Shown one piece after another: positions 16,410 to 31,185 of a stretch of 64,000 bases of DNA. The notes under the pieces were generated by a model that was given only the letters and a program-made list of their open reading frames with translations, was not told the origin of the DNA and ran no database searches. Every line of letters starts with the position of its first letter. Position 1 is the first letter of the stretch. Source of the DNA: Roseateles_B sp051857535 (GTDB lineage Bacteria > Pseudomonadota > Gammaproteobacteria > Burkholderiales > Burkholderiaceae_C); the NCBI RefSeq assembly GCF_051857535.1, contig NZ_JBPZGY010000002.1, positions 248,001 through 312,000 of the forward strand. The letters are read 5' to 3'. Both the position numbers and the translations under genes were made by a program.

Positions 16410-19400
16410 ATGGCGCAAACAACCCCCTACAGCTATACCGAGCGCAAGCGTATCCGCAAGAGCTTCGGCAAGCGCGAGAACGTTCAGAACGTTCCCTATT
16501 TGCTGACCATGCAGAAGGACTCTTACGTCGCCTTCCTGCAAAAAGACCTTCCCCCCGCCAAGCGCAAGCCAGAAGGCTTGCAGGCAGCCTTCCTCTCCGC
16601 TTTCCCGATCGTGTCGCACAACGGGTTCGTGGAGATGAAGTTCCTCGAATACAACATCGCCAAGCCGCCGTTTGACACCCGTGAGTGCCAACAGCGTGGC
16701 CTGACCTATGCAGCGGCCGTGCGTGCCCGCCTGCAGATGATCATCTATGACCGTGAGAGCCCGCAGGCCAAGACGGTCAAGGAAATCAAGGAACAAGAGG
16801 TCTACATGGGCGAAGTGCCCTTGATGACCGACTACGGTTCCTTCATCGTCAATGGCACCGAGCGTGTCATCGTTTCGCAGCTGCACCGCTCGCCCGGCGT
16901 GTTCTTCGAGCACGACAAGGGCAAGACCCACTCGTCCGGCAAGCTGCTGTTTTCGGCCCGCATCATCCCTTACCGCGGTTCCTGGCTGGACTTCGAATTC
17001 GACCCGAAGGACATCCTGTACTTCCGCGTCGACCGCCGTCGCAAGATGCCGGTCACCATCCTGCTCAAGGCCATCGGCCTGAACCCCGAGCAGATCCTGG
17101 CTCACTTCTTCGTGTTCGATAACTTCCGTCTGATGGACTCCGGTGCCCAGATGGAATTCGTGGCTGACCGCCTGAAGGGTGAAGTCGCCCGTTTCGACAT
17201 CACGGACAAGAACGGCAATGTGCTGGTCGAGAAGGACAAGCGCATCACCGCCCGCCATGTGCGCCAACTGGAGCAGTCCGGCACCCAGCACGTCACGGTG
17301 CCCGAAGACTTCCTGGTCGGCCGCGTGCTGGCCAAGAACATGGTTGACGGCGATACCGGCGAGATCATCGCCAAGGCCAATGACGAGCTGACCGATGCCC
17401 TGCTGAAGAAGCTGCGCAGCGCCGGCATCAAGGACATCCAGTGCCTGTACACCAACGAGCTGGATGAAGGCGCCTACATCAGCCAGACCCTGGCCCTGGA
17501 TGAAACGACCGAGCAGCTGGCTGCCCGCGTTGCCATCTATCGCATGATGCGCCCCGGCGAGCCGCCGACGGAAGACGCCGTTGAGGCCCTGTTCAACCGC
17601 CTGTTCTACAGCGAAGACACCTACGATCTGTCGCGCGTCGGCCGGATGAAGTTCAACGCCCGCGTGGGCCGCGACACGCCGGAAGGCAATATGACCCTGT
17701 CGAACGAGGACATCCTCGACGTGGTCAAGATCTTGGTCGAGCTGCGCAACGGCCGCGGTGAAGTCGATGACATCGACCACCTGGGCAACCGTCGCGTGCG
17801 CTGCGTGGGCGAACTGGCCGAGAACCAGTACCGGTCGGGCCTCGCCCGCATCGAGAAGGCCGTCAAGGAGCGCCTGGGCCAGGCTGAAACCGAAGCCCTG
17901 ATGCCGCATGACCTGATCAACTCCAAGCCGATTTCCGCGGCGCTCAAGGAGTTCTTCGGTGCCTCGCAGCTGTCCCAGTTCATGGACCAGACCAATCCCC
18001 TGTCCGAGATCACGCACAAGCGTCGTGTCTCCGCACTGGGCCCGGGCGGTCTGACCCGTGAGCGCGCCGGCTTCGAAGTCCGTGACGTGCATCCCACCCA
18101 CTACGGCCGCGTCTGCCCGATCGAAACGCCGGAAGGCCCGAACATCGGTCTGATCAACTCCCTGGCCCTGTACGCCCAGCTGAACGAGTACGGCTTCCTG
18201 GAAACGCCTTACCGTCGCGTGGTTGATGGCAAGGTGACCGACCAGATCGACTATCTGTCCGCCATCGAGGAAGGCAAGTACGTCATCGCCCAGGCCAATG
18301 CCACCCTGAACAAGGAAGGCCAACTGGTTGATGAACTGGTGTCCGCCCGTGAGAACGGCGAATCGGTGCTGACCTCGCCCGAGCGCATCCAGTACATGGA
18401 CGTGGCTCCGACGCAGATCGTGTCCGTCGCCGCCTCGCTCGTGCCCTTCCTGGAGCACGACGATGCGAACCGCGCACTGATGGGCGCCAACATGCAGCGT
18501 CAGGCTGTGCCGACCCTGCGCCCCGAAAAGGCCTTTGTCGGTACCGGTGTGGAGCGCGTGGCGGCCAAGGACTCGGGCACTGTCGTGGCGGCTCGCCGCG
18601 GTGGCATCGTGGACTACGTCGACACCAACCGCATCGTGATCCGCGTCAATGACGAGGAGACGGTGGCCGGTGAAGTCGGCGTCGACATCTACAACCTGAT
18701 CAAGTACCAGCGTTCCAACCAGAACACCAACATCCACCAGCGCCCCATCGTGCGCCGCGGTGACAAGGTGGCGGCCGAGGACATCATCGCTGATGGTGCC
18801 TCGACCGATATCGGTGAACTGGCCCTGGGCCAGAACATGCTGGTCGCCTTCATGCCCTGGAATGGCTACAACTTCGAAGATTCGATCCTGATCTCCGAAC
18901 GCGTGGTGGCCGAAGACCGCTACACCTCGATCCACATCGAGGAGCTGGTGGTCATGGCCCGCGACACCAAGCTGGGCTCCGAGGAAATCACCCGCGACAT
19001 CCCGAACCTGTCCGAGCAGCAGCTGGCTCGCCTGGACGAGTCCGGCATTGTCTACATCGGCGCTGAAGTCGGCCCCGGCGATGTGCTGGTCGGCAAGGTG
19101 ACCCCGAAGGGCGAAACCACCCTGACCCCGGAAGAGAAGCTGCTGCGCGCCATCTTCGGCGAAAAGGCGTCCGACGTGAAGGACACCTCGCTGCGCGTGG
19201 ATCAGGGCACCTCCGGCACCGTCATCGACGTGCAGGTCTTCACCCGTGAAGGCATCCAGCGCGACAAGCGCGCCCAGCAGATCATCGACGACGAGCTGAA
19301 GCGCTTCCGCCTGGACCTGAACGACCAGCTGCGCATCGTGGAGGCCGACGCCTTCGACCGTATCGAGAAGCTGCTGAACGGCAAGGTCGCCAACGGTGGT

Positions 19401-20531
19401 CCGAAGAAGATTGCCAAGGGCACGGTCATCACCAAGGAGTATCTGGCCGAGGTCGAGAAGTTCCATTGGTTCGACATCCGTCCCGCTGAGGATGATGTCG
19501 CCAACCAGCTGGAATCGATCAAGAACTCGCTGGAGCAGACCCGTCACAGCTTCGATCTGGCCTTCGAAGAGAAGCGCAAGAAGCTGACGCAGGGCGACGA
19601 GCTGCCCGCCGGCGTGCTGAAGATGGTCAAGGTCTACCTGGCCGTCAAGCGCCGCCTGCAGCCTGGCGACAAGATGGCCGGCCGCCACGGCAACAAGGGT
19701 GTCGTGTCCAAGATCACCCCGATCGAAGACATGCCCTACATGGCTGACGGCACGCCTGCCGACATCGTGCTGAATCCCCTGGGCGTGCCCTCGCGGATGA
19801 ACGTGGGTCAGGTCCTGGAAGTGCACCTGGGCTGGGCCGGCAAGGGCATCGGCCAACGCATCGGCGACATGCTCCAGCAGCATGCTGCCGTCAGCGAGCT
19901 GCGCAAGTTCCTGGACGAGCTCTACAACAAGAGCGGTGGTAAGTCTGAGAACCTGGACGAACTCAGCGACAAGGAAGTCGTCGAGATGGCCCAGAACCTC
20001 TCCAAGGGCGTGCCCTTCGCGACCCCGGTCTTCGACGGTGCCAAGGAAGAGGAAATCCGCGGCATGCTGAAGCTGGCCTACCCGGACGACATCGCCGCAA
20101 AGAAGGGCCTGACCGAGACCCGTACCCAGGCCTATCTGTATGACGGTCGCACCGGCGAGCAGTTCGAGCGCCCGACGACGATCGGCTACATGCACGTGCT
20201 GAAGCTGCACCACCTGGTGGACGACAAGATGCACGCCCGCTCGACTGGCCCGTACTCGCTCGTCACGCAGCAGCCGCTGGGTGGTAAGGCTCAGTTCGGT
20301 GGTCAGCGCTTCGGTGAGATGGAAGTGTGGGCCCTGGAAGCCTACGGCGCGTCCTACGTGCTGCAGGAAATGCTGACCGTCAAGTCCGATGACGTGAACG
20401 GCCGTACCAAGGTCTACGAAAACATCGTCAAGGGCGAGCACGCCATCGACGCCGGCATGCCGGAGTCGTTCAACGTGCTGGTGAAGGAAATCCGTTCGCT
20501 CGGTATCGACATCGAGCTCGAGCGCAACTAA
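16410..20531 (+). CDS. rpoB: DNA-directed RNA polymerase subunit beta
   Basis: The 1373-residue subunit forms one half of the catalytic cleft. ATG 16410 (MAQTTPYSYTERKRIRKSFG) with GGAG upstream gives the family start; a GTG at 16386 would add eight foreign residues. The rifampicin pocket is wild type, with D526, H536 and S541 at the positions of E. coli D516, H526 and S531. KMAGRHGNKGVVS near the C-terminal third is the conserved active-site segment. rpoC begins 21 bases after the stop. Confidence 0.99.
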   Translation: MAQTTPYSYTERKRIRKSFGKRENVQNVPYLLTMQKDSYVAFLQKDLPPAKRKPEGLQAAFLSAFPIVSHNGFVEMKFLEYNIAKPPFDTRECQQRGLTYAAAVRARLQMIIYDRESPQAKTVKEIKEQEVYMGEVPLMTDYGSFIVNGTERVIVSQLHRSPGVFFEHDKGKTHSSGKLLFSARIIPYRGSWLDFEFDPKDILYFRVDRRRKMPVTILLKAIGLNPEQILAHFFVFDNFRLMDSGAQMEFVADRLKGEVARFDITDKNGNVLVEKDKRITARHVRQLEQSGTQHVTVPEDFLVGRVLAKNMVDGDTGEIIAKANDELTDALLKKLRSAGIKDIQCLYTNELDEGAYISQTLALDETTEQLAARVAIYRMMRPGEPPTEDAVEALFNRLFYSEDTYDLSRVGRMKFNARVGRDTPEGNMTLSNEDILDVVKILVELRNGRGEVDDIDHLGNRRVRCVGELAENQYRSGLARIEKAVKERLGQAETEALMPHDLINSKPISAALKEFFGASQLSQFMDQTNPLSEITHKRRVSALGPGGLTRERAGFEVRDVHPTHYGRVCPIETPEGPNIGLINSLALYAQLNEYGFLETPYRRVVDGKVTDQIDYLSAIEEGKYVIAQANATLNKEGQLVDELVSARENGESVLTSPERIQYMDVAPTQIVSVAASLVPFLEHDDANRALMGANMQRQAVPTLRPEKAFVGTGVERVAAKDSGTVVAARRGGIVDYVDTNRIVIRVNDEETVAGEVGVDIYNLIKYQRSNQNTNIHQRPIVRRGDKVAAEDIIADGASTDIGELALGQNMLVAFMPWNGYNFEDSILISERVVAEDRYTSIHIEELVVMARDTKLGSEEITRDIPNLSEQQLARLDESGIVYIGAEVGPGDVLVGKVTPKGETTLTPEEKLLRAIFGEKASDVKDTSLRVDQGTSGTVIDVQVFTREGIQRDKRAQQIIDDELKRFRLDLNDQLRIVEADAFDRIEKLLNGKVANGGPKKIAKGTVITKEYLAEVEKFHWFDIRPAEDDVANQLESIKNSLEQTRHSFDLAFEEKRKKLTQGDELPAGVLKMVKVYLAVKRRLQPGDKMAGRHGNKGVVSKITPIEDMPYMADGTPADIVLNPLGVPSRMNVGQVLEVHLGWAGKGIGQRIGDMLQQHAAVSELRKFLDELYNKSGGKSENLDELSDKEVVEMAQNLSKGVPFATPVFDGAKEEEIRGMLKLAYPDDIAAKKGLTETRTQAYLYDGRTGEQFERPTTIGYMHVLKLHHLVDDKMHARSTGPYSLVTQQPLGGKAQFGGQRFGEMEVWALEAYGASYVLQEMLTVKSDDVNGRTKVYENIVKGEHAIDAGMPESFNVLVKEIRSLGIDIELERN

Positions 20532-20552
20532 GACACGGAACAGGAGAAACAC

Positions 20553-24776
<4,224 letters not shown>

Positions 24777-24819
24777 GGCCTGCTGCAGAGGCCGGCACTG
24801 CCCGGCCCATGCGCCTACA

Positions 24820-24856
24820 AGCCGCCGCACCCGCAAGGGGCGGCGGCTCTTTCTTT
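24820..24856 (+). terminator. Rho-independent terminator after rpoC
   Basis: AGCCGCCGC pairs with GCGGCGGCT (right arm ending 24848) around an ACCCGCAAGGG loop region, followed by a T-rich tract (CTTTCTTTT). It lies 44 bases after the rpoC stop. Confidence 0.88.
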
Positions 24857-24880
24857 TGTGGCGCCGGTTTGTTTAGGGTG

Positions 24881-25561
24881 TCATGCCTCTGTACGCTGAG
24901 CCGTGGCCCCTTGCACTTGCTGCAGCCATTGCTCGGGCCTCAGGATGGCGAGTCCCTGCTTTCGAGCACGCTTGGCCAAGGCCAGCACATCCGCGTCGCG
25001 GCTGATCAGGGCGTCGACCTGCTGGGCCAAGGCCAGGTCGATGAATTTCTGGTCGTCCCTGTCCCGGCATTTGAGTAGGGGTACGGTCGTGTCGTGGGCC
25101 GGCAGTTCTTGCATCTGGCACAGGCGCGTGAACACGGCGGCGATGGCCTCCAGGTCAGGATTCCAGCGCGCCGCCACCCCTCGGGAGAGTACGTGCAGAA
25201 GTTCGTCGCGCATGGCCGGGCAGCCGATCCAGCGCCATTGGCCTGCCTCAATGGGCTCGACCAGCGCTCGAATGCCGAGGTCCCGAAAGACCAGCCACTC
25301 CATTACTACCTGTGTATCCAGGATCAAACGCGGCTGGCGCGCCAGGGGGCACGCGGGGAGGCCCGTGGCGGCCTCGGCGTCTGCCGGAAGATCAATCGCG
25401 CGAAGGGATGTTGTCGGGAGCTCAGAGGCAGTCACGGCAAGGCAGCATGGCTTTATGGCGGGGCGGGTGCGAACGCGAAATGCCGCAGACGGGATCGCTC
25501 CCGGCGCAGCACGGTTGGCCAGTGACGCAGCGCGGCGTGAGAGGCCCTGTCTTGTGCCCAT
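24881..25561 (-). CDS. PIN-domain putative ribonuclease/toxin
   Basis: The C-terminal 145 residues form a PIN domain: RLILDTQVVMEWLVF supplies the first acidic residue, MRDELLHVL the second, and CRDRDDQKFIDLAL with ISRDADVLALA the last acidic pair. Such proteins cut RNA and are often toxins of type II toxin-antitoxin pairs, annotated as a PIN-family toxin component. No antitoxin gene is adjacent. The frame is open to 25786, but that longer start would cover the rpsL promoter; ATG 25561 gives 226 residues, of which the first 75 look unconserved. The true start is uncertain. It is opposite in strand to all its neighbours. Confidence 0.65.
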   Translation of the reverse strand: MGTRQGLSRRAASLANRAAPGAIPSAAFRVRTRPAIKPCCLAVTASELPTTSLRAIDLPADAEAATGLPACPLARQPRLILDTQVVMEWLVFRDLGIRALVEPIEAGQWRWIGCPAMRDELLHVLSRGVAARWNPDLEAIAAVFTRLCQMQELPAHDTTVPLLKCRDRDDQKFIDLALAQQVDALISRDADVLALAKRARKQGLAILRPEQWLQQVQGATAQRTEA

Positions 25562-25606
25562 TTTCTCAGCAAATCCCCTGCCCATCGGGCTTGCGAGTGG
25601 GGATGC

Positions 25607-25636
25607 TTGTGCAAAAGATGGCCGCTGGCATACAAT
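25607..25636 (+). promoter_or_regulatory. Sigma-70-like promoter of the rpsL (str) operon
   Basis: TTGTGC (25607-25612) and TACAAT (25631-25636) are separated by 18 bases, about 195 bases before the rpsL start. The long leader between is free of genes and may carry control structure. Confidence 0.6.
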
Positions 25637-25832
25637 CGCAGGCTCTCTAGTAGGTCTAGCTGCGCCCATAGAGGCGCAGACAGCTCGAATCCAGCGTGCG
25701 GCGCTTAGGCGTTGCGCGCTTTTGTGCTTCCTTGCGAAGTTCAGTTGACGGGTGTTCGAGCGGTGTTTCACCAGGTGGTGAAGCATGTCGGGTCACTAGA
25801 GGTCTGTGACTTCAAACGGGAACAAGTTACTT

Positions 25833-26210
25833 ATGCCAACCATCAACCAGCTCGTGCGCCAAGGTCGTGAGACCGAGGTCACGAAGTCCAAGTCGCCTGC
25901 CATGCAGGCTTGCCCCCAGCGTCGTGGCGTGTGCACCCGCGTGTACACCACGACCCCCAAGAAGCCGAACTCCGCTCTGCGTAAGGTCGCCAAGGTGCGC
26001 CTGACCAACGGTTTCGAGGTGATTTCTTACATCGGCGGTGAAGGCCACAACCTTCAAGAGCACAGCGTCGTGCTGGTGCGCGGCGGCCGTGTGAAGGATC
26101 TGCCGGGTGTGCGTTACCACATCGTTCGCGGTTCGCTGGACCTGCAAGGCGTCAAGGATCGCAAGCAGTCTCGCTCCAAGTACGGTGCCAAGCGCCCGAA
26201 GAAGGCTTAA
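25833..26210 (+). CDS. rpsL: 30S ribosomal protein S12
   Basis: The 125-residue decoding-centre protein has the wild-type TTPKKPNSALRK segment; K43 and K44 and the loop GRVKDLPGVRYH show no streptomycin-resistance substitutions. ATG 25833 (MPTINQLVRQGRE) is the family start; an upstream ATG at 25806 would add nine unrelated residues. It leads the str operon rpsL-rpsG-fusA-tuf-rpsJ. Confidence 0.99.
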   Translation: MPTINQLVRQGRETEVTKSKSPAMQACPQRRGVCTRVYTTTPKKPNSALRKVAKVRLTNGFEVISYIGGEGHNLQEHSVVLVRGGRVKDLPGVRYHIVRGSLDLQGVKDRKQSRSKYGAKRPKKA

Positions 26211-26384
26211 TTGAGTTGTCACGGCCGGCCGTCAGGCTCTGGTCGGATGTTTTTGCGGAGCGCATGACCCCGTTGAGGGCACAGCGACCGAGTAAGTGGA
26301 TGCCCCGAATGCGTGGTCATCCCCGGTTGCGGCGAATGGCAGCGAGCCATTGCCAGACCAACTGAAGCGAAGAAGGAAATACCC

Positions 26385-26855
26385 ATGCCACGTCGTCGCG
26401 AAGTACCCAAGCGCGAGATCCTGCCTGATCCGAAGTTCGGCAGCGTTGATCTGTCCAAGTTCATGAACGTCATCATGGAATCGGGCAAGAAGGCTGTCGC
26501 CGAGCGCATCATTTACGGCGCCCTCGAGCAAGTCGAGAAGAAGGCCGGCAAGGATCCGCTGGAAGTGTTCATGATTGCCTTGAACAACGTGAAGCCCATG
26601 GTCGAAGTGAAGTCCCGCCGTGTCGGCGGTGCGAACTACCAAGTTCCCGTGGAAGTTCGCCCCGTCCGTCGGATGGCTCTGGCCATGCGCTGGCTGAAGG
26701 AATCGGCCCGCAAGCGTGGCGAGAAGTCCATGGCTCAGCGCCTGGCCAACGAACTGCTGGAGGCCTCGGAAGGCCGCGGCGGCGCCATGAAGAAGCGTGA
26801 CGAAGTTCACCGTATGGCGGATGCCAACAAGGCGTTCTCGCACTTCCGCTTCTAA
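26385..26855 (+). CDS. rpsG: 30S ribosomal protein S7
   Basis: The 156-residue primary 16S-binding protein nucleates the 30S head and represses the str mRNA in E. coli. ATG 26385 (MPRRREVPKREILPDPKFGS) with AAGGAA is the family start; an upstream frame opening at 26313 adds unrelated residues. The 174-base gap from rpsL is where the S7 regulatory site lies in E. coli. Confidence 0.99.
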   Translation: MPRRREVPKREILPDPKFGSVDLSKFMNVIMESGKKAVAERIIYGALEQVEKKAGKDPLEVFMIALNNVKPMVEVKSRRVGGANYQVPVEVRPVRRMALAMRWLKESARKRGEKSMAQRLANELLEASEGRGGAMKKRDEVHRMADANKAFSHFRF

Positions 26856-26924
26856 ATACGACTTTTCTGGCCGCCTCGGGTTTCTACTGACCCGCTGGCG
26901 GCTCACTGCATCTGGAGCAAGATC

Positions 26925-29027
26925 ATGGCCCGCAAGACCCCCATCGAGCGCTACCGCAATATCGGTATTTCGGCGCACATCGATGCCGGCAAGACCACGA
27001 CGACCGAGCGCATCCTGTACTACACCGGTGTGAACCACAAGATCGGTGAAGTGCATGATGGCGCCGCCACCATGGACTGGATGGAGCAGGAGCAGGAGCG
27101 TGGCATCACGATCACCTCCGCAGCGACCACCTGCTTCTGGAAGGGCATGGACATGTCCTATCCGGAGCATCGCTTCAACATCATCGACACCCCGGGGCAC
27201 GTGGACTTCACCATCGAAGTGGAGCGTTCCATGCGTGTGCTGGACGGTGCTTGCATGGTCTACTGCGCCGTGGGTGGTGTGCAGCCCCAGTCGGAAACCG
27301 TCTGGCGCCAAGCCAACAAGTACAAGGTGCCTCGCCTGGCCTTTGTGAACAAGATGGACCGCACCGGCGCCAACTTCTTCAAGGTCGTCGACCAGATGAA
27401 GACGCGCCTGAAGGCCAATCCTGTGCCCATCGTGATCCCCATTGGCGCTGAAGACAACTTCAAGGGCGTCGTGGACCTGCTGAAGATGAAGGCCATCATT
27501 TGGGACGAGGCGTCCCAAGGCATGAAGTTCGGCTACGAAGAGATCCCGGCTGATCTGGTCTCCGTTGCTCAAGAGTGGCGCGAGAAGATGGTCGAGGCTG
27601 CCGCCGAGGCCACCGAAGAGCTGATGAACAAGTACCTCGAGACGGGTGACCTGTCCGAGGAAGAAATCAAGCTCGCCCTGCGCACCCGCACGATTTCCAC
27701 CGAAATCCAGCCCATGCTGTGCGGCACCGCCTTCAAGAACAAGGGCGTGCAGCGCATGCTGGATGCTGTGATCGACTTCCTGCCTTCCCCGGTGGACATC
27801 CCCCCGGTGACCGGCACTGATGAAGACGAGCAGCCCGCTACCCGCAAGGCTGACGACAGCGAAAAGTTCGCCGCGCTGGCCTTCAAGCTGATGACCGACC
27901 CGTACGTCGGTCAGCTGACCTTCGTTCGCGTGTACTCGGGCGTGCTGCAATCCGGCGCTACCGTGTACAACCCGATCCGTGGCAAGAAGGAACGTATCGG
28001 CCGTATCCTGCAGATGCACGCCAACCAGCGTGAAGAAATCAAGGAAATTCTGGCTGGTGACATCGCTGCCTGCGTGGGTCTGAAGGACGTCACCACCGGC
28101 GAAACGCTGTGCGATCCGGATTCCGTGATCACCCTGGAAAAGATGGTCTTCCCCGAGCCCGTGATCTCGCAGGCCGTGGAACCCAAGACCAAGGCTGACC
28201 AGGAGAAGATGGGTCTGGCGCTGGGCCGACTGGCTGCAGAAGATCCTTCCTTCCGCCTGCGCACCGACGAAGAATCCGGCCAGACCATCATCTCCGGCAT
28301 GGGCGAGCTCCACCTGGAAATCATTGTCGACCGCATGAAGCGCGAGTTCGGCGTGGAAGCCAACGTGGGCAAGCCTCAAGTGGCCTACCGCGAAACCATC
28401 CGCAAGACCGCCACCGACGTCGAAGGCAAGTTCGTTCGCCAGTCCGGTGGTAAGGGCCAATACGGTCACGTCGTGCTGACGGTCGAGCCGCAAGAAGCCG
28501 GCAAGGGCTTCGAGTTCGTCGACGCCATCAAGGGCGGCGTGGTGCCTCGCGAGTACATCCCGGCGGTTGAGAAGGGCATCATCGACTCCCTGCCGAACGG
28601 CGTGCTGGCTGGCTTCCCGGTCGTGGACGTCAAGGTCACCCTGACCTTCGGTTCGTACCATGACGTGGACTCGAACGAAAACGCCTTCAAGATGGCTGCT
28701 TCGATGGGCTTCAAGGAAGGTTGCCGCCGCGCCAGTCCCGTCATCCTCGAGCCGATGATGGCTGTGGAAGTCGAGACTCCGGAAGACTACGCCGGCAACG
28801 TGATGGGCGATCTGTCCAGCCGTCGCGGCATGGTCCAGGGTATGGACGACATGGTGGGTGGTGGCAAGGTCATCAAGGCAGAGGTTCCTCTGTCTGAGAT
28901 GTTCGGCTACTCGACCACCCTGCGTTCGATGTCGCAAGGTCGTGCCACGTACACGATGGAGTTCAAGCACTACAGCGAAGCTCCGAAGAACGTGGCCGAC
29001 GCGATCATCACCGCTCGCGCCAAGTAA
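26925..29027 (+). CDS. fusA: Elongation factor G
   Basis: The 700-residue translocase GTPase shows the P-loop AHIDAGKTTTTERI, switch II DTPGHVDFT and NKMDRTGANF. All five domains are present through the C-terminal SMSQGRATYTMEF segment. It lies 69 bases after rpsG. A repeat-type inverted structure follows before the second tuf. Confidence 0.99.
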   Translation: MARKTPIERYRNIGISAHIDAGKTTTTERILYYTGVNHKIGEVHDGAATMDWMEQEQERGITITSAATTCFWKGMDMSYPEHRFNIIDTPGHVDFTIEVERSMRVLDGACMVYCAVGGVQPQSETVWRQANKYKVPRLAFVNKMDRTGANFFKVVDQMKTRLKANPVPIVIPIGAEDNFKGVVDLLKMKAIIWDEASQGMKFGYEEIPADLVSVAQEWREKMVEAAAEATEELMNKYLETGDLSEEEIKLALRTRTISTEIQPMLCGTAFKNKGVQRMLDAVIDFLPSPVDIPPVTGTDEDEQPATRKADDSEKFAALAFKLMTDPYVGQLTFVRVYSGVLQSGATVYNPIRGKKERIGRILQMHANQREEIKEILAGDIAACVGLKDVTTGETLCDPDSVITLEKMVFPEPVISQAVEPKTKADQEKMGLALGRLAAEDPSFRLRTDEESGQTIISGMGELHLEIIVDRMKREFGVEANVGKPQVAYRETIRKTATDVEGKFVRQSGGKGQYGHVVLTVEPQEAGKGFEFVDAIKGGVVPREYIPAVEKGIIDSLPNGVLAGFPVVDVKVTLTFGSYHDVDSNENAFKMAASMGFKEGCRRASPVILEPMMAVEVETPEDYAGNVMGDLSSRRGMVQGMDDMVGGGKVIKAEVPLSEMFGYSTTLRSMSQGRATYTMEFKHYSEAPKNVADAIITARAK

Positions 29028-29052
29028 AGACCACCCCCTACCGCCTGCGGCG

Positions 29053-29105
29053 GCCCCCTCAAGGGGGCGAGCCCGTAGGACCGGCGAAGCCGGATCCTCG
29101 GGCTC
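29053..29105. repeat. Double-hairpin element between fusA and tuf
   Basis: A perfect 6-bp hairpin GCCCCC-TCAA-GGGGGC (29053-29068) is directly followed by a 37-base palindrome whose arms begin GAGCCCG and end CGGGCTC (29069-29105), with CCGGC-GAA-GCCGG at the tip. This arrangement resembles GC-rich intergenic repeats seen downstream of genes in Burkholderiales. No T-run follows, so a termination role is uncertain. Confidence 0.65.
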
Positions 29106-29264
29106 CATGCAAGGTGATGGCCCGTTGGGCCTTCCTTGGGCCGCAGTGGTGGGGCATGAATCGTCTTCGTCGAGAGCCTCCTGCTTGCCAGCCGGCAGGG
29201 ATCAAGGCCTCGGCGGAAACGCTAAACCCTCAGACTGGATGAATGCTCTTTTTGGAGAATTGAA

Positions 29265-30455
<1,191 letters not shown>

Positions 30456-30544
30456 TTCCTGCGTGACTCTCGGGCGGCACCTGTGGCCGCCTGTCATCAC
30501 TACTTACGCGGCCTCACAGCCGCATGCTCTTTGAAGGAACAGTC

Positions 30545-30856
30545 ATGCAAAAGCAAAAGATCCGCATCCGCCTGAAGGCCTTCGATTACAAGCTGATCGA
30601 CCAGTCGGCTCTGGAAATCGTGGACACCGCCAAGCGTACCGGCGCCATCGTCAAGGGCCCCGTGCCCCTGCCGACCCGCCTGGAGCGTTTCGACATCCTG
30701 CGTTCGCCGCACGTCAACAAGACCTCGCGCGACCAGTTCGAAATCCGCACCCACCAGCGTCTGATGGACATTGTCGACCCGACCGACAAGACGGTTGATG
30801 CTCTGATGAAGCTGGACCTGCCGGCTGGCGTGGACGTGGAAATCAAGCTGCAGTAA
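30545..30856 (+). CDS. rpsJ: 30S ribosomal protein S10
   Basis: The 103-residue protein of the 30S head is also NusE, the NusG partner in antitermination. The family start is MQKQKIRIRLKAFDYKLID at ATG 30545 with AAGGAA; an ATG seven codons earlier is less likely. A terminator follows 50 bases after the stop, so rpsJ ends the str unit rather than leading the S10 operon. Confidence 0.99.
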   Translation: MQKQKIRIRLKAFDYKLIDQSALEIVDTAKRTGAIVKGPVPLPTRLERFDILRSPHVNKTSRDQFEIRTHQRLMDIVDPTDKTVDALMKLDLPAGVDVEIKLQ

Positions 30857-30905
30857 TTGCGGCCTGATGCGGTGGCTCACAGTTGCACCGCATTCCAAGC
30901 GTGAG

Positions 30906-30934
30906 AAGGGCAGCCTGCAGGTTGCCCTTTTTTC
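30906..30934 (+). terminator. Rho-independent terminator after rpsJ
   Basis: AAGGGCA (30906-30912) pairs perfectly with TGCCCTT (30923-30929) around a 10-base loop, followed by six T. Confidence 0.9.
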
Positions 30935-30955
30935 TTGACCCCGGTGTGACGCTGC

Positions 30956-30985
30956 TTGCGGAAAGCTCAGGGTTGACGCTATACT
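30956..30985 (+). promoter_or_regulatory. Sigma-70-like promoter of the S10 cluster (rplC onward)
   Basis: TTGCGG (30956-30961) and TATACT (30980-30985) are 18 bases apart, about 200 bases before rplC and just after the rpsJ terminator. The long untranslated leader in between, up to 31185, contains no gene and could house L4-type autoregulation. Confidence 0.6.
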
Positions 30986-31185
30986 CGCAGACTTTTCCGC
31001 GCTGGTTCAGGCCAGTGCGGCTTTAGTGCATCGCCTGGATGCGTGCCTTGGGGCGGTTTTGGTCGGTCCTTGGTGTGAGTCCAAGTGGTGTTTGGTCAGC
31101 CCGGCCAATCGCTGTCGGGTATGTGTAAATGGCTCTTGGCGCTGGGAAGCTTTGGCTTGGCGGCAAAGGGGGCTGGAGAAAAAAC

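Noticed and set aside
26232..29108. A 958-codon minus-strand open frame opposite rpsG and fusA
   Set aside because: Antisense shadow of two conserved genes; its composition (H, V, L, G, Q) is typical of such shadows.
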